Shown in pieces: positions 26,534 through 34,842 of a DNA stretch of 61,304 bases. Source of the stretch: Methanobacteriota archaeon (GTDB lineage: Archaea > Thermoplasmatota > Poseidoniia > Poseidoniales > Thalassarchaeaceae). The stretch is taken from assembly GCA_014239955.1 (NCBI GenBank), contig JAAZXW010000007.1:1-61304 (forward strand), in the 5' to 3' direction. The notes beneath the pieces are model-generated. The model did no database searches. It was not told where the DNA came from and saw nothing but the letters and a program-made list of their open reading frames with translations. How positions within the stretch are numbered: the first letter of the stretch is position 1; each line of letters opens with the position of its first letter. Position numbers and translations under genes: made by a program.

Positions 26534-27520
26534 TTACTGTATTACCGGGACGTTAACTTCACCGAGGATCTTGTTCACGACCCTCCTTCCAGTTACTCCT
26601 CTAATCTTGGACTCCGGCTTGAGGACAATCCTGTGACTAACCACATCCAGAGCGACTCCCTTAACGTCGTCAGGAATGACGTAGTCTCTTCCATCAATTG
26701 CAGCAGATGCCCTTGACGCCTTGAACAGGCCTTGGCTTGCCCTTGGAGAGGCACCCGCTTCTATTCTTGGATCCGCCCTGGTCCTCTGGACAACTTGAAC
26801 GATATATCCCAGAATGGCTGGATCGATGTGAACAGTCTCGAGCGCCTTCTGCATTGCCACAACCTTTCGAGGCTCCACAACCTGCTCCACGTCGTAACCG
26901 TCCTTTCCACGCAGTTTCCTTCGTTGCAATATCGCCTTCTCTTCGTCCATCGAAGGATATCCCATACTCATCTTCATGAGGAATCTATCCATCTGAGCCT
27001 CAGGAAGAGGATAGGTTCCTTCCTGCTCAATTGGGTTCTGTGTTGCCATTGTGACGAATGGAGCGGGAAGTTTGTGCGTGATTCCCTCAATAGTCACTTG
27101 CTTCTCCTCCATAGCTTCGAGAAGAGCAGCTTGAGTCTTTGGGGGGGCTCTGTTAATTTCGTCAGCTAGGAGGATGTTGGTGAAAAGAGGTCCGAATCTT
27201 GGCCTGAACTCTCCTGTTTTCTGGTCATACATGTAAGTCCCTATGATATCAGCGGGAAGGAGATCGGGAGTGAATTGGACTCTCTTGAACTTGCATCCTA
27301 GTGCGTGGGCGAAGGTATTCGCCATCAGAGTCTTAGCTAGACCGGGGTTGTCTTCAATCAGAATGTTCCCATTCGCTAGGATTCCTATGGCAACCTTGCG
27401 TATGTTTTCCGGTTTCCCGATAATGACCTTGGCAACCTCGCTCATGAGGTTGTTCGCATGCCCAGAGACTGACCTAATGAGGTCCTTTGAGCTAGATCCA
27501 CTACCCTGAGCAATCGTCAC
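26534..27520 (-). CDS. moxR: MoxR-family AAA+ ATPase
   Basis: A 328-residue AAA+ chaperone of the MoxR/RavA group, which remodels or activates partner proteins together with VWA or DUF58 proteins. Walker A is EDNPGLAKT, Walker B region is ILLADEINRAPPKTQAALLEAMEE, with sensor MATQNPIEQEGTYPLPEAQ and the C-terminal lid. MoxR genes normally sit beside DUF58 genes. Here the DUF58 and DUF4350 genes are 31 kb away (58.3-61.3 kb) and the neighbour is a ParA-like gene instead. Confidence 0.93.
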   Translation of the reverse strand: MTIAQGSGSSSKDLIRSVSGHANNLMSEVAKVIIGKPENIRKVAIGILANGNILIEDNPGLAKTLMANTFAHALGCKFKRVQFTPDLLPADIIGTYMYDQKTGEFRPRFGPLFTNILLADEINRAPPKTQAALLEAMEEKQVTIEGITHKLPAPFVTMATQNPIEQEGTYPLPEAQMDRFLMKMSMGYPSMDEEKAILQRRKLRGKDGYDVEQVVEPRKVVAMQKALETVHIDPAILGYIVQVVQRTRADPRIEAGASPRASQGLFKASRASAAIDGRDYVIPDDVKGVALDVVSHRIVLKPESKIRGVTGRRVVNKILGEVNVPVIQ

Positions 27521-27596
27521 ACTGAACCCCCTTGCTTCTAGGCCGATTCCGTGACTACTTGAGTGTTAGGTGCCTTTGAACATCCAATGATCTAAC

Positions 27597-29375
27597 TCAC
27601 CTGCCCCAGAAGTGGTCATCCTTCCTGTGTAGAGCCAGAAGATCTTCGTAGACTTCTTTTTCCACAGAGGTCATCTCCATCTTCCTAAGTTTCCTAGCAT
27701 GTGATTCTGGAATGTCCACCAGGAGAACGTCACCCTCGTCAATTTGCCTTCCCACTGTAACCCCTTCAACTGAAATCGCTACCTCAGCACCCTGCTTTGC
27801 CTCCTTGAGGCTCTCTTGTCCCGATCTGATGGACTTAATTCGGCCTACTTTCACTCCATCTTTTAGAAGACCTTGTCCTATGTGTATTCTACCTGCGAGA
27901 ACTCTTACTCCAACAACAGCTGGTTTTGAGATTCTGAATGTATGATCTGGAAGAAGCATAATTCTTCCAGGATAGACCACCAATTCCCTCCTCCCCTCTT
28001 CAAGTTCTGATTTTCTGACTTCCACCCATTCTTCACGTTCCTCCAGAATCCTGTAGATTATGTCGGAGCCAATGTGCTTGACTCCTGCTTCAGAAACTTC
28101 TACTTCTTCCTCAGCCTCTTCGAGAATTTCTGTGCTGAACGCCATTATCAATCGATTTAGAGGGTCCGAAGACGCTTCAGCGCTACGAACATCTCTGCGA
28201 CTCACCTTTCCTATCGAAGCCTCTCTGATTGGCACCCCTATCTCTTTGAGTTCCTTTGCCAGAGCCTCGAGGCCACCAACTGTATCGGATTTGATGCAAA
28301 CACCTTCTTCGTCGAGTTCTATCGCGAGGTTCGCCTCTTCGTTCGCTGCCGCCATTGCTATTTCTTTCTCCTCATCGGAGCAGACTACTCGAAGCGTAGT
28401 CCCCACTAGAACACCTTCCAAAGATGGGGCACTAATCTTGACTCCAGCAGCTGCATAGGCAGTTTCGGTGTTATCCCACCTGTCACCGGCATCTCTCATC
28501 TCACTCATTCCTCTTGGGGAAAAGAGTCCCTTCACATGGGTGCTAACTCCTCCCTTATCACTGACTAGTACAATCTCGTCCCCCTTTCGAATGGAACCCC
28601 TATGCAGAATCAGGTCCAGAGTCTTCCCAAGCCCCCTCTCCTCCTTCATCTCCAAAACAGTCGCTTCTCCAGAACCGTCAACATCTGTCAATTGGTCCGA
28701 TAGATATCGTTCTGCAAGACCTATTACAACTGCTAGCAGATCTTGAATCCCTTCTCCTTCTCTTGCAGATACTGGAACCATTGCAATCTCCTTAGTGAAG
28801 TCCTTTATTCGTTCATACCTCTCGAGATTGAAGCCTTCTTCGGCAAACTGCCCTACAAGCTCCCAGTAGCGCTGATCGAATAGGCCAAGTGACTCCTTTG
28901 ACTGGTCTCGCATAGAGATGGCCATTGATCTCCCTTCTTGACACTGCCATCCATAAATCCTGTCTACTTTGTTTGCAGCAACGACGAATGGAGTCTTCGA
29001 TTGCTTCAGAATTCTCAGTGACTCCCTTGTTTGAGGTCTGCAACCCTCCATTACATCCACAATTATGATTGCAATATCAGCCAGAGAGCCTCCTCGAGAA
29101 CGAAGAGAGGAGAATGAGTGATGTCCCGGGGTATCTATGAAAAGTAGACCGGGTGAGTCGAATGTTTTGCCCCCCATTAGTGAGGCGCACAAATCATTCA
29201 GGATTTCCGATGGAACCTCAGTTGCCCCGATATGCTGGGTGATACCACCTGCTTCTCTATCCATCACCGAGGAACGGCTCTGTTCACCTAGGGACCTTAC
29301 ATGATCCAAGAGTGAGGTCTTTCCATGATCAACATGACCTAGGACAGCGACGATGGGTTGCCTGCGTCCTGACAT
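27597..29375 (-). CDS. infB: Translation initiation factor aIF5B (IF-2)
   Basis: GTPase of 592 residues that promotes subunit joining and initiator-tRNA positioning. MSGRRQPIVAVLGHVDHGKT begins the G domain; G2/G3 regions include GGITQHIGATEVP and FIDTPGHHSFSSLRSRG, with VAANKVDRIYGW as G4. Domains II-IV follow, with the last domain starting around VYPGRIMLLPDHTFR. The ATG at 29375 avoids the overlap with ndk that an upstream ATG at 29444 would create and fits the family start. It ends the L7Ae-S28e-L24e-NDK-aIF5B cluster. Confidence 0.96.
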   Translation of the reverse strand: MSGRRQPIVAVLGHVDHGKTSLLDHVRSLGEQSRSSVMDREAGGITQHIGATEVPSEILNDLCASLMGGKTFDSPGLLFIDTPGHHSFSSLRSRGGSLADIAIIIVDVMEGCRPQTRESLRILKQSKTPFVVAANKVDRIYGWQCQEGRSMAISMRDQSKESLGLFDQRYWELVGQFAEEGFNLERYERIKDFTKEIAMVPVSAREGEGIQDLLAVVIGLAERYLSDQLTDVDGSGEATVLEMKEERGLGKTLDLILHRGSIRKGDEIVLVSDKGGVSTHVKGLFSPRGMSEMRDAGDRWDNTETAYAAAGVKISAPSLEGVLVGTTLRVVCSDEEKEIAMAAANEEANLAIELDEEGVCIKSDTVGGLEALAKELKEIGVPIREASIGKVSRRDVRSAEASSDPLNRLIMAFSTEILEEAEEEVEVSEAGVKHIGSDIIYRILEEREEWVEVRKSELEEGRRELVVYPGRIMLLPDHTFRISKPAVVGVRVLAGRIHIGQGLLKDGVKVGRIKSIRSGQESLKEAKQGAEVAISVEGVTVGRQIDEGDVLLVDIPESHARKLRKMEMTSVEKEVYEDLLALHRKDDHFWGR

Positions 29376-29415
29376 TCCACCCACCTCATGCTCCTTCCCC
29401 TGCTTAATTGATTGT

Positions 29416-29871
29416 TCACTCGTAGATGTGCGTCTCTGCGTCACGGGTCCAATCGACTAGTCCCTCAGGGAACCACAACCCTAGCTCAAAGGAGGCTGTG
29501 TCCTCGCCATCAGAGCCGTGGATCACATTGTGCCCGATGTCCATTGCTAAGTCCCCTCTGATAGTGCCTGGTGCCGCTGTGCGGCCATCGGTCGGTCCGA
29601 TTAGGTTGCGAGCGACACTGATCGCTTGGACCCCAGTCCATGCCATTGCGACGACTGGTCCGGATGTGATGAACTCGATGAGCCCCTCGTAGAATGGGCG
29701 CTCCTTGTGAATCTCGTAGTGGGTCTCTGCGAGTTTCATGGATGGGGTCAACTGCCTGAGCCCGACAAGTCGTAGCCCCTTTGTCTCGAACCTGCCGATT
29801 ATATCAGCCACTAGGCCCCTCTGTACACCGTCAGGCTTGATCATCACGAAGGTCGTCTGCATGTCTCCCAT
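29416..29871 (-). CDS. ndk: Nucleoside diphosphate kinase
   Basis: Equalises NTP pools by transferring the gamma-phosphate from ATP to NDPs via a phosphohistidine. The protein is 151 residues. [20 protein letters not shown] and the active-site [15 protein letters not shown] (phospho-His) are diagnostic. The stop lies 40 bases before aIF5B, the usual archaeal order. Confidence 0.97.
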   Translation of the reverse strand: MGDMQTTFVMIKPDGVQRGLVADIIGRFETKGLRLVGLRQLTPSMKLAETHYEIHKERPFYEGLIEFITSGPVVAMAWTGVQAISVARNLIGPTDGRTAAPGTIRGDLAMDIGHNVIHGSDGEDTASFELGLWFPEGLVDWTRDAETHIYE

Positions 29872-29952
29872 GTCCCGGCCGAAACACCCTCCCTATTTCA
29901 ACGAAGTCACCAGAGCAAATATTTGATGAGCCTAGTGCTATGACGTAATTAC

Positions 29953-30411
29953 ATGAACATGCCAATCTCATTCCTATTGTCGATTTGTCTTTTGCTTCCC
30001 GGCTGTGTGGATAGCGTTAACGACACCGTGAACCCTGAGAGAGAACTTTTCGACGACAATACGTTCGTTAACGAAGACGAACACATCAAGCTAACTTGGG
30101 ATGTGGATTCAGTAGTGACGATTAGACTGGATCTCGAGAAGATCGAGGGTCCTAACATAGATCTCTACACTATGACTGAGGTAAATTACGAGAAGTACAA
30201 GGAATGTGACAGTTTTGTCTATCTGGCCGAACTTAGTGACCCCAACACTGCTGCAGCAAACCTCGAAGCCACTGTAGACGCGGGCACATATATCACGGTA
30301 ATAGACAACACCGATTGCGGAGAAGCACAACCACCCGGTCCACAGGGGCCTTTCGGAACGGACGACGAAAACGATGTAGCCAGAGTCGATTACAGGATTA
30401 CAGCCCAGTAG
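29953..30411 (+). CDS. Small lipoprotein of unknown function
   Basis: A 152-residue predicted lipoprotein. The signal peptide MNMPISFLLSICLLLPGC ends in a lipobox (LPGC). The rest is acidic, with two later cysteines (EC and DC) that may form a disulphide, and a Pro/Gly stretch PPGPQGP near the end. No known domain is recognised. It sits on the plus strand inside an otherwise conserved minus-strand ribosomal-protein/ndk/infB cluster, between rpl24e and ndk. Confidence 0.72.
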   Translation: MNMPISFLLSICLLLPGCVDSVNDTVNPERELFDDNTFVNEDEHIKLTWDVDSVVTIRLDLEKIEGPNIDLYTMTEVNYEKYKECDSFVYLAELSDPNTAAANLEATVDAGTYITVIDNTDCGEAQPPGPQGPFGTDDENDVARVDYRITAQ

Positions 30412-30415
30412 TCAC

Positions 30416-30607
30416 TCACTTGATTCCGCCCTTCTCATAGCGACGAGTCCACTTCAGCCGCCTGGCGTTTCTCTTCAGCTTGAGCATGTTCTTGCGGGAC
30501 TTGCTGTCCTTGAACCAGTAGACCGAACCATCCCTCTTGACGAACATCATGCCTGTCCCAGGCTCAATCTCCTCATTTGTGAAACTGCAAATCCTCTGCT
30601 CTGGCAT
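30416..30607 (-). CDS. rpl24e: Ribosomal protein L24e (eL24)
   Basis: Large-subunit protein eL24, 63 residues. The core CSFTNEEIEPGTGMMFVKRD and LKLKRNARRLKWTRRYEKGG match the family. Archaeal L24e usually has a CxxC...CxxxC zinc ribbon; here only one cysteine remains (CSFT, then FKDSKSRKN), so the zinc site is lost. The ATG at 30607 is preferred because GGTGA lies 5 bases upstream; a GTG at 30616 overlapping the S28e stop is possible. Confidence 0.93.
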   Translation of the reverse strand: MPEQRICSFTNEEIEPGTGMMFVKRDGSVYWFKDSKSRKNMLKLKRNARRLKWTRRYEKGGIK

Positions 30608-30612
30608 CATAA

Positions 30613-30855
30613 TCACCTGGAGCCTATCTTTCTGGCCTCTCTGCCCGTGTCTCTGAGCATTAGGATGTCTCCACCCTCTCCAGACACTGGATCTGGGCCT
30701 CTTACAGGCCCTAGTACGTTCCTTGTGATGATGCGCCCTACGTCTCGCGGGTTGTCTGAGTCTAGAACTCTGACCTTGACCTGCATTGCCTCGCCAGTAA
30801 GGCCAGTTCTGCCGACTATCTCGACGACCTCAGCAGGCCATGCTTCGGTTGCCAT
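30613..30855 (-). CDS. rps28e: Ribosomal protein S28e (eS28)
   Basis: Small-subunit protein eS28, 80 residues. [35 protein letters not shown] and the C-terminal [18 protein letters not shown] are diagnostic. It sits between L7Ae (16 bases) and L24e (near contact), the conserved order in Archaea. Confidence 0.97.
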   Translation of the reverse strand: MATEAWPAEVVEIVGRTGLTGEAMQVKVRVLDSDNPRDVGRIITRNVLGPVRGPDPVSGEGGDILMLRDTGREARKIGSR

Positions 30856-30871
30856 ACCTCAAACCTCCAAA

Positions 30872-31252
30872 TCATGACGAGAGGGTCTCGAAGTGCGACT
30901 TTACCTCATTGAATCGATCCATCCCCTCTTTCTCGACCTGCATTACCGCAATGGCGGCAGTCCTAGTCCCAGTACTCATTCCAGCAGCCTCAGCAAGGTA
31001 TGCCTGGTCCTCAACGTAGATGAATGGGATTTCCTTCTCCTTGCAAATCATCGGTATATGTGCCAGAAGCTCACCTGGATTTACGTTCTCAGCCATCACG
31101 ACCATCTGTGCAGTACCCCTCTCTGCTGACTTGGTGACCTCATTGGCCCCTTTCTTTAGTCTGCCTTTGCCATCCTTGCCTAGGCTCTTGACCATCTCGT
31201 AAACTTGCTCTTGTACGTCTTGGGGTGTTTCGAAAACAATATGGACACTCAT
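30872..31252 (-). CDS. rpl7ae: Ribosomal protein L7Ae
   Basis: RNA-binding protein of the L7Ae/L30e family. It binds kink-turns in 23S rRNA, box C/D and H/ACA guide RNAs and RNase P. The protein is 126 residues. KGRLKKGANEVTKSAERGTA and VVMAENVNPGELLAHIPMIC form the kink-turn binding core. The ATG at 31252 has GAGGAG upstream and fits the family start; the frame is open 39 bases further. It is first in the translation cluster. Confidence 0.96.
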   Translation of the reverse strand: MSVHIVFETPQDVQEQVYEMVKSLGKDGKGRLKKGANEVTKSAERGTAQMVVMAENVNPGELLAHIPMICKEKEIPFIYVEDQAYLAEAAGMSTGTRTAAIAVMQVEKEGMDRFNEVKSHFETLSS

Positions 31253-31295
31253 TGGAACAACTCCTCGTGTTAGTAAGCCGCCGCACGGCATGACC

Positions 31296-31304
31296 GATAT
31301 AAAC
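31296..31304 (-). promoter_or_regulatory. TATA element upstream of L7Ae
   Basis: On the minus strand the element GTTTATATC lies 44-52 bases before the L7Ae ATG at 31252, leaving a short leader with GAGGAG. It probably drives rpl7ae-rps28e-rpl24e. Confidence 0.45.
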
Positions 31305-31322
31305 GCAGCGTATTCCTTCCAG

Positions 31323-32270
31323 TCAGTCGTTATGTGTGCCTTGGCCGATGAGCCTACCCAACCCTCTAGCTAATGCGGGTGCTGCGGACACATTAGCCCT
31401 TGGATTTGGTAGGGAGTCAGTGGTATATACTCCATCCACGTGATTTGCCAACCGGGACAACGCTCCACCAGTAAATAGGCCATGCGTGCATGCTGCGTGG
31501 ACCTCTTTCGCCCCCTGCCTTCTTAGTGCATCACTAGCCCTGCAGATCGTACCACCTGTGCTAATCATGTCATCAACAATTGCTACTACCTTACCAGAGA
31601 CGTTCAGGTCCTTTGGAGTGTGCTCTATTGTATGCGCATCAATTCTAGTCTTTTCTAGATAAGAAAAGTCGCATCCAATCAGGCCCGCAACCTCGGTAGC
31701 TCTGGAAATTGCACCCTTGTCAGGACTAAGTATGAAGTCAGGCGACACTCCGTTCTGCAGCCTCTCCGCTATCTCCGGCATCGAGCTTACGCACTCAATT
31801 GGCACATCCATGCCCTCTAGTACTTCAGGGGCATGCAAATCCAGTATTGCTATTCCATCACAATATCTCGATAAAATCTCTGCGACTAGTTTTGCCGAAA
31901 CAGACTCCCCCGGCGAGAACCTCTTGTCCTGTCGAGCATAACCATAGTACGGTATCGCTAAGAAAACACCTGGGCCAACATCTTCGGCGTCCCCCTCCCA
32001 ATTCCCCTTCAGGCTAGAAAGATCACCCCTCCTAACGTCTCTTATTGCTCCAAGGAGTAGTAGGGTTTGCATAATCCCTGAATCTGGGAAGGTATTGGAT
32101 ACCAGAACTACTGCCTCCGATCTGACAGATTCTATTGATTCTGGAGGAATTCTGACGTAGCCCTCTCCATCGGGGAATCTTCTACTTTCTAATGGAACGT
32201 GATCCATGTCAAGGATGGGGGCCAGTTTCTCTGCTATCTCAGCGCCTGAGGCCCCGCTCAGAACAGGCAT
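31323..32270 (-). CDS. prs: Ribose-phosphate pyrophosphokinase (PRPP synthetase)
   Basis: Transfers pyrophosphate from ATP to ribose 5-phosphate to give PRPP for nucleotide and amino acid synthesis. The protein is 315 residues. Motifs are LAIPYYGYARQDKRFSPGES, the binding loop DLHAPEVLEGMDVP, SPDKGAISRATEVA and the PRPP loop VAIVDDMISTGGTI. It follows tRNA-Ile on the same strand with about 70 bases between. Confidence 0.96.
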   Translation of the reverse strand: MPVLSGASGAEIAEKLAPILDMDHVPLESRRFPDGEGYVRIPPESIESVRSEAVVLVSNTFPDSGIMQTLLLLGAIRDVRRGDLSSLKGNWEGDAEDVGPGVFLAIPYYGYARQDKRFSPGESVSAKLVAEILSRYCDGIAILDLHAPEVLEGMDVPIECVSSMPEIAERLQNGVSPDFILSPDKGAISRATEVAGLIGCDFSYLEKTRIDAHTIEHTPKDLNVSGKVVAIVDDMISTGGTICRASDALRRQGAKEVHAACTHGLFTGGALSRLANHVDGVYTTDSLPNPRANVSAAPALARGLGRLIGQGTHND

Positions 32271-32340
32271 TTGAAGACAGGGAAAGGCGACCCCTTCATG
32301 ATGCTTCTTATCGATTTAAAACTCAGAGAATCATGAATAT

Positions 32341-32418
32341 TGGTGGGCACGACAGGATTTGAACCTGTGACCTCCCGGTTATCAGCCGGGTGCTCCAGCC
32401 AAACTAAGCTACGCGCCC
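32341..32418 (-). tRNA. tRNA-Ile (anticodon GAT)
   Basis: Read on the minus strand, acceptor GGGCGCG pairs with CGTGCCC (one G-U). The anticodon stem CCCGG/CCGGG encloses loop CTGATAA with anticodon GAT. The T arm is ACAGG-TTCAAAT-CCTGT, the discriminator is A, and CCA is encoded (complement of 32341-32343). No intron is seen. Confidence 0.95.
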
Positions 32419-32437
32419 TTGAGCATCATCGGCACAT

Positions 32438-32452
32438 GGGATTATGATTTGA
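32438..32452 (-). promoter_or_regulatory. Possible TATA element of tRNA-Ile
   Basis: The minus-strand AT-rich run CAAATCATAATCC lies 20-34 bases upstream of the tRNA-Ile 5' end, in the expected TATA position. The motif is weak. Confidence 0.35.
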
Positions 32453-32471
32453 AGGCTACTCAAGGATTCAC

Positions 32472-33059
32472 TCACTCTTCTTCGAAACTTTCGTCATTCA
32501 ATTTCAAGAAACTGGGAAGGGTAACTAATCTGGAGAAGGTGCACTTCAGGATGACTTCATCAAGTCTGGATGTTGTCTTGGCCAGTTGTCCACAGGGGAC
32601 GGCTATTGTCTCAGGTAGACCATGCCTGGCTCTGACCATGAAATGGGGTTTGACTAGAAGACCCTTGTACGTGCGCTTGATTTTGATGAGTTCCACAACA
32701 TTACCTATGTCCATGCCATCATTATCCAGTACCGCCCTGTCCAGTAACTCATCCGGTGCATAGAGATCTTCTTGGATTCTTACAGTGTTCCTCCACCTAC
32801 GTTGCAATTCCCTCATAGACTTCGAAAGTTTGATTCCACCATCGGGCCTAATACTGTGTACTAGTTCCTTCGCTAAGGGCGCAAGATCTGCCGGTTTTCT
32901 CATGAATTCACTAGCTACTTCATCCTCCACCTTGATCCTCAGCGACTTCACGAATTCGTCTCTAGGGTGGAATCTCTCTCCAACCACCACTCCTACGTGC
33001 TTTTCTCCAACGTAAACGTCTCTGTGTATCATTTCCTGTATTTCGTAGTCTTCTACCAT
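32472..33059 (-). CDS. Hypothetical protein with two PRC-barrel-like halves
   Basis: A 195-residue soluble protein of uncertain family. The first half has DVYVGEKHVGVVVGERFHPR and the second DRAVLDNDGMDIGNVVELIK. Both look like the opening strands of PRC-barrel domains (hydrophobic residue, D/G turn, IGxV). Between them is a charged helical segment with KSMRELQRRWRN. No enzymatic motif is seen. It lies upstream of tRNA-Ile on the same strand. Confidence 0.6.
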   Translation of the reverse strand: MVEDYEIQEMIHRDVYVGEKHVGVVVGERFHPRDEFVKSLRIKVEDEVASEFMRKPADLAPLAKELVHSIRPDGGIKLSKSMRELQRRWRNTVRIQEDLYAPDELLDRAVLDNDGMDIGNVVELIKIKRTYKGLLVKPHFMVRARHGLPETIAVPCGQLAKTTSRLDEVILKCTFSRLVTLPSFLKLNDESFEEE

Positions 33060-33127
33060 TTCTCTCCCTCAAGGAGGGTCGCATCCCCTATGCTTCTCCT
33101 GAGCTCCAGACACTGGAGTGGCACTTA

Positions 33128-33240
33128 TATTATTCGTTAACCAAGACTGATAATTCAATTGAAATTTTTTAGTAATAATGAATTATTCAATTGAAAAATT
33201 GATTTTAGTTTAATTTTATTAATGATTATCAGAAATACAA
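33128..33240. repeat. AT-rich spacer with two TTCAATTGAA palindromes
   Basis: This roughly 110-base stretch is far more AT-rich than the rest of the window. The perfect 10-base palindrome TTCAATTGAA occurs at 33154-33163 and 33186-33195. The copies start exactly 32 bases apart, about three helical turns, each within a shared 12-base ATTCAATTGAAA. The spacer lies between divergent genes (195-residue protein and class III aminotransferase). It could be a double operator, a promoter region or a DNA-unwinding element. Confidence 0.6.
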
Positions 33241-33325
33241 GTTTTCCCCTATCCGATATTTTCTCGAACATTCTACCGGCCATTTCCGGAAAATGTTGAT
33301 GTGCACCCCCCATCTCCCTTGTTTG

Positions 33326-34828
33326 ATGGTTGATCATCTGGCGACTCTAGCTGATATTCGCTCGAGAACCGGTCGAGCTCAGACTAACGGGCTCAATGAC
33401 TCGATAGTCTCCAATTTCCTCGAGACCGATCCATCTCTGAACCGAGCCATAGAGGAGGCTTCAGGAAATTTCCAGAGCCTTATCAATGACATGGGGGACG
33501 AATTCTTTTCCATGAAAGAGAGTGACTTAGTGGCTTATCTACAAGCAGATTATGTCAATTTCTACTCTGCCGCTACAATAAACCCATACGTTGCAATCGC
33601 TGCTCGAGGACCATGGATTGTTACATCTCATGGAGCAGTTCTGCATGATAATGGAGGATATGGGATGCTTGGCATGGGCCATGGCCCAGACGATGTCATT
33701 CAGTCAATGCAGCAGAACTGGGTTATGGCCAATGTCATGACGCCTTCTTTCAGTCAGAGGAGACTCTCGGATCGTCTTAGGAAGGAAGTAGGGCATAAGA
33801 GAGGGAGTTGCCCGTTCTCCAGGTTCGTCTGTTTGAATAGTGGCTCAGAATCGGTAACAATCTCGATTCGTATTGCTGATGCTAATACTCTCAAAATTAC
33901 TGGAAAGGGCAGAAAACACGAGGGGAAACCAACCAAGATGCTAGCCCTAGTAGAGGCATTTCACGGAAGAACACACAGGCCAGCTCAGATTTCAGACTCA
34001 TGCAGTGACAAGTATGAGGAGAATCTGGCGTCATTCCGAGAAAGAGACAATGTTATCTTCGTCCCTAACAATGATCTAGAATCACTTAGCACTGCCTTCG
34101 ATCGTGCAGAGAGAGAGGGATTCTTCATTGAATTGATGGCAATGGAACCAGTGATGGGCGAGGGCAATCCTGGACTTTGCGTAACCAGGGAGTTCTATGA
34201 CTTGGCCAGATCTCTTTGCTCCCAGCACGGAAGCATGCTTATCGTGGACTCAATCCAAGCCGGTCTAAGGGGACAAGGATGCTTGAGTATCGTTGACTAT
34301 GAAGGGTTTGAGGACTGCTTGGTTCCAGATATGGAGACATGGTCAAAGGCCCTAAACGCCGGCCAATTCCCTCTTTCAGTAGTTGGTCTCTCCGAAAGAG
34401 CCGCCGAACTATATGTTGTGGGCATATATGGCAATACTATGACAACAAATCCAAGGGCATTGGAAACTGCAGTTGCAGTTCTTGATCGAGTTACTCCCGA
34501 ATTAAGGCAGAACATCAAGGACAGGGGTGCTGAATTTGTCTCCAAATTGAGAGATCTCGCTGATGAGATTCCTGGAACGATTACTGAAGTTCAAGGTACT
34601 GGCCTCCTTCTCTGTGCCGAATTAGATCCAGAGAAACTCCCAGTAGTGGGTTTCGGATGCGTTGAGGAATGGTGTAGGAACAACGGTCTTGGCGTCATTC
34701 ATGGGGGACGGAACGCTCTGAGATTCACACCTCACTTTGCAATTACTTCCGAGGAAATAGATATGATACTGGGTATTCTCAGGGAAGCACTCCTAACTTT
34801 CACCTCGAAGGCTATCGAGGCTAACTAA
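33326..34828 (+). CDS. Class III PLP-dependent aminotransferase
   Basis: Large class III (ornithine/4-aminobutyrate type) aminotransferase of about 500 residues. Cofactor-binding stretches are FVCLNSGSESVTISIRIAD and VEAFHGRTHRP. An acidic pair in LIVDSIQAGLRGQG replaces the usual DEVQ/DEIQ motif with DSIQ. The PLP lysine is Lys341 in TWSKALNAGQFPLSVVG. The ATG at 33326 is chosen, with an earlier in-frame ATG at 33293. The substrate cannot be told from sequence alone. A truncated SDR-like gene follows 14 bases later in the same direction. Confidence 0.85.
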   Translation: MVDHLATLADIRSRTGRAQTNGLNDSIVSNFLETDPSLNRAIEEASGNFQSLINDMGDEFFSMKESDLVAYLQADYVNFYSAATINPYVAIAARGPWIVTSHGAVLHDNGGYGMLGMGHGPDDVIQSMQQNWVMANVMTPSFSQRRLSDRLRKEVGHKRGSCPFSRFVCLNSGSESVTISIRIADANTLKITGKGRKHEGKPTKMLALVEAFHGRTHRPAQISDSCSDKYEENLASFRERDNVIFVPNNDLESLSTAFDRAEREGFFIELMAMEPVMGEGNPGLCVTREFYDLARSLCSQHGSMLIVDSIQAGLRGQGCLSIVDYEGFEDCLVPDMETWSKALNAGQFPLSVVGLSERAAELYVVGIYGNTMTTNPRALETAVAVLDRVTPELRQNIKDRGAEFVSKLRDLADEIPGTITEVQGTGLLLCAELDPEKLPVVGFGCVEEWCRNNGLGVIHGGRNALRFTPHFAITSEEIDMILGILREALLTFTSKAIEAN

Positions 34829-34842
34829 ACAGATGCGTTTCC

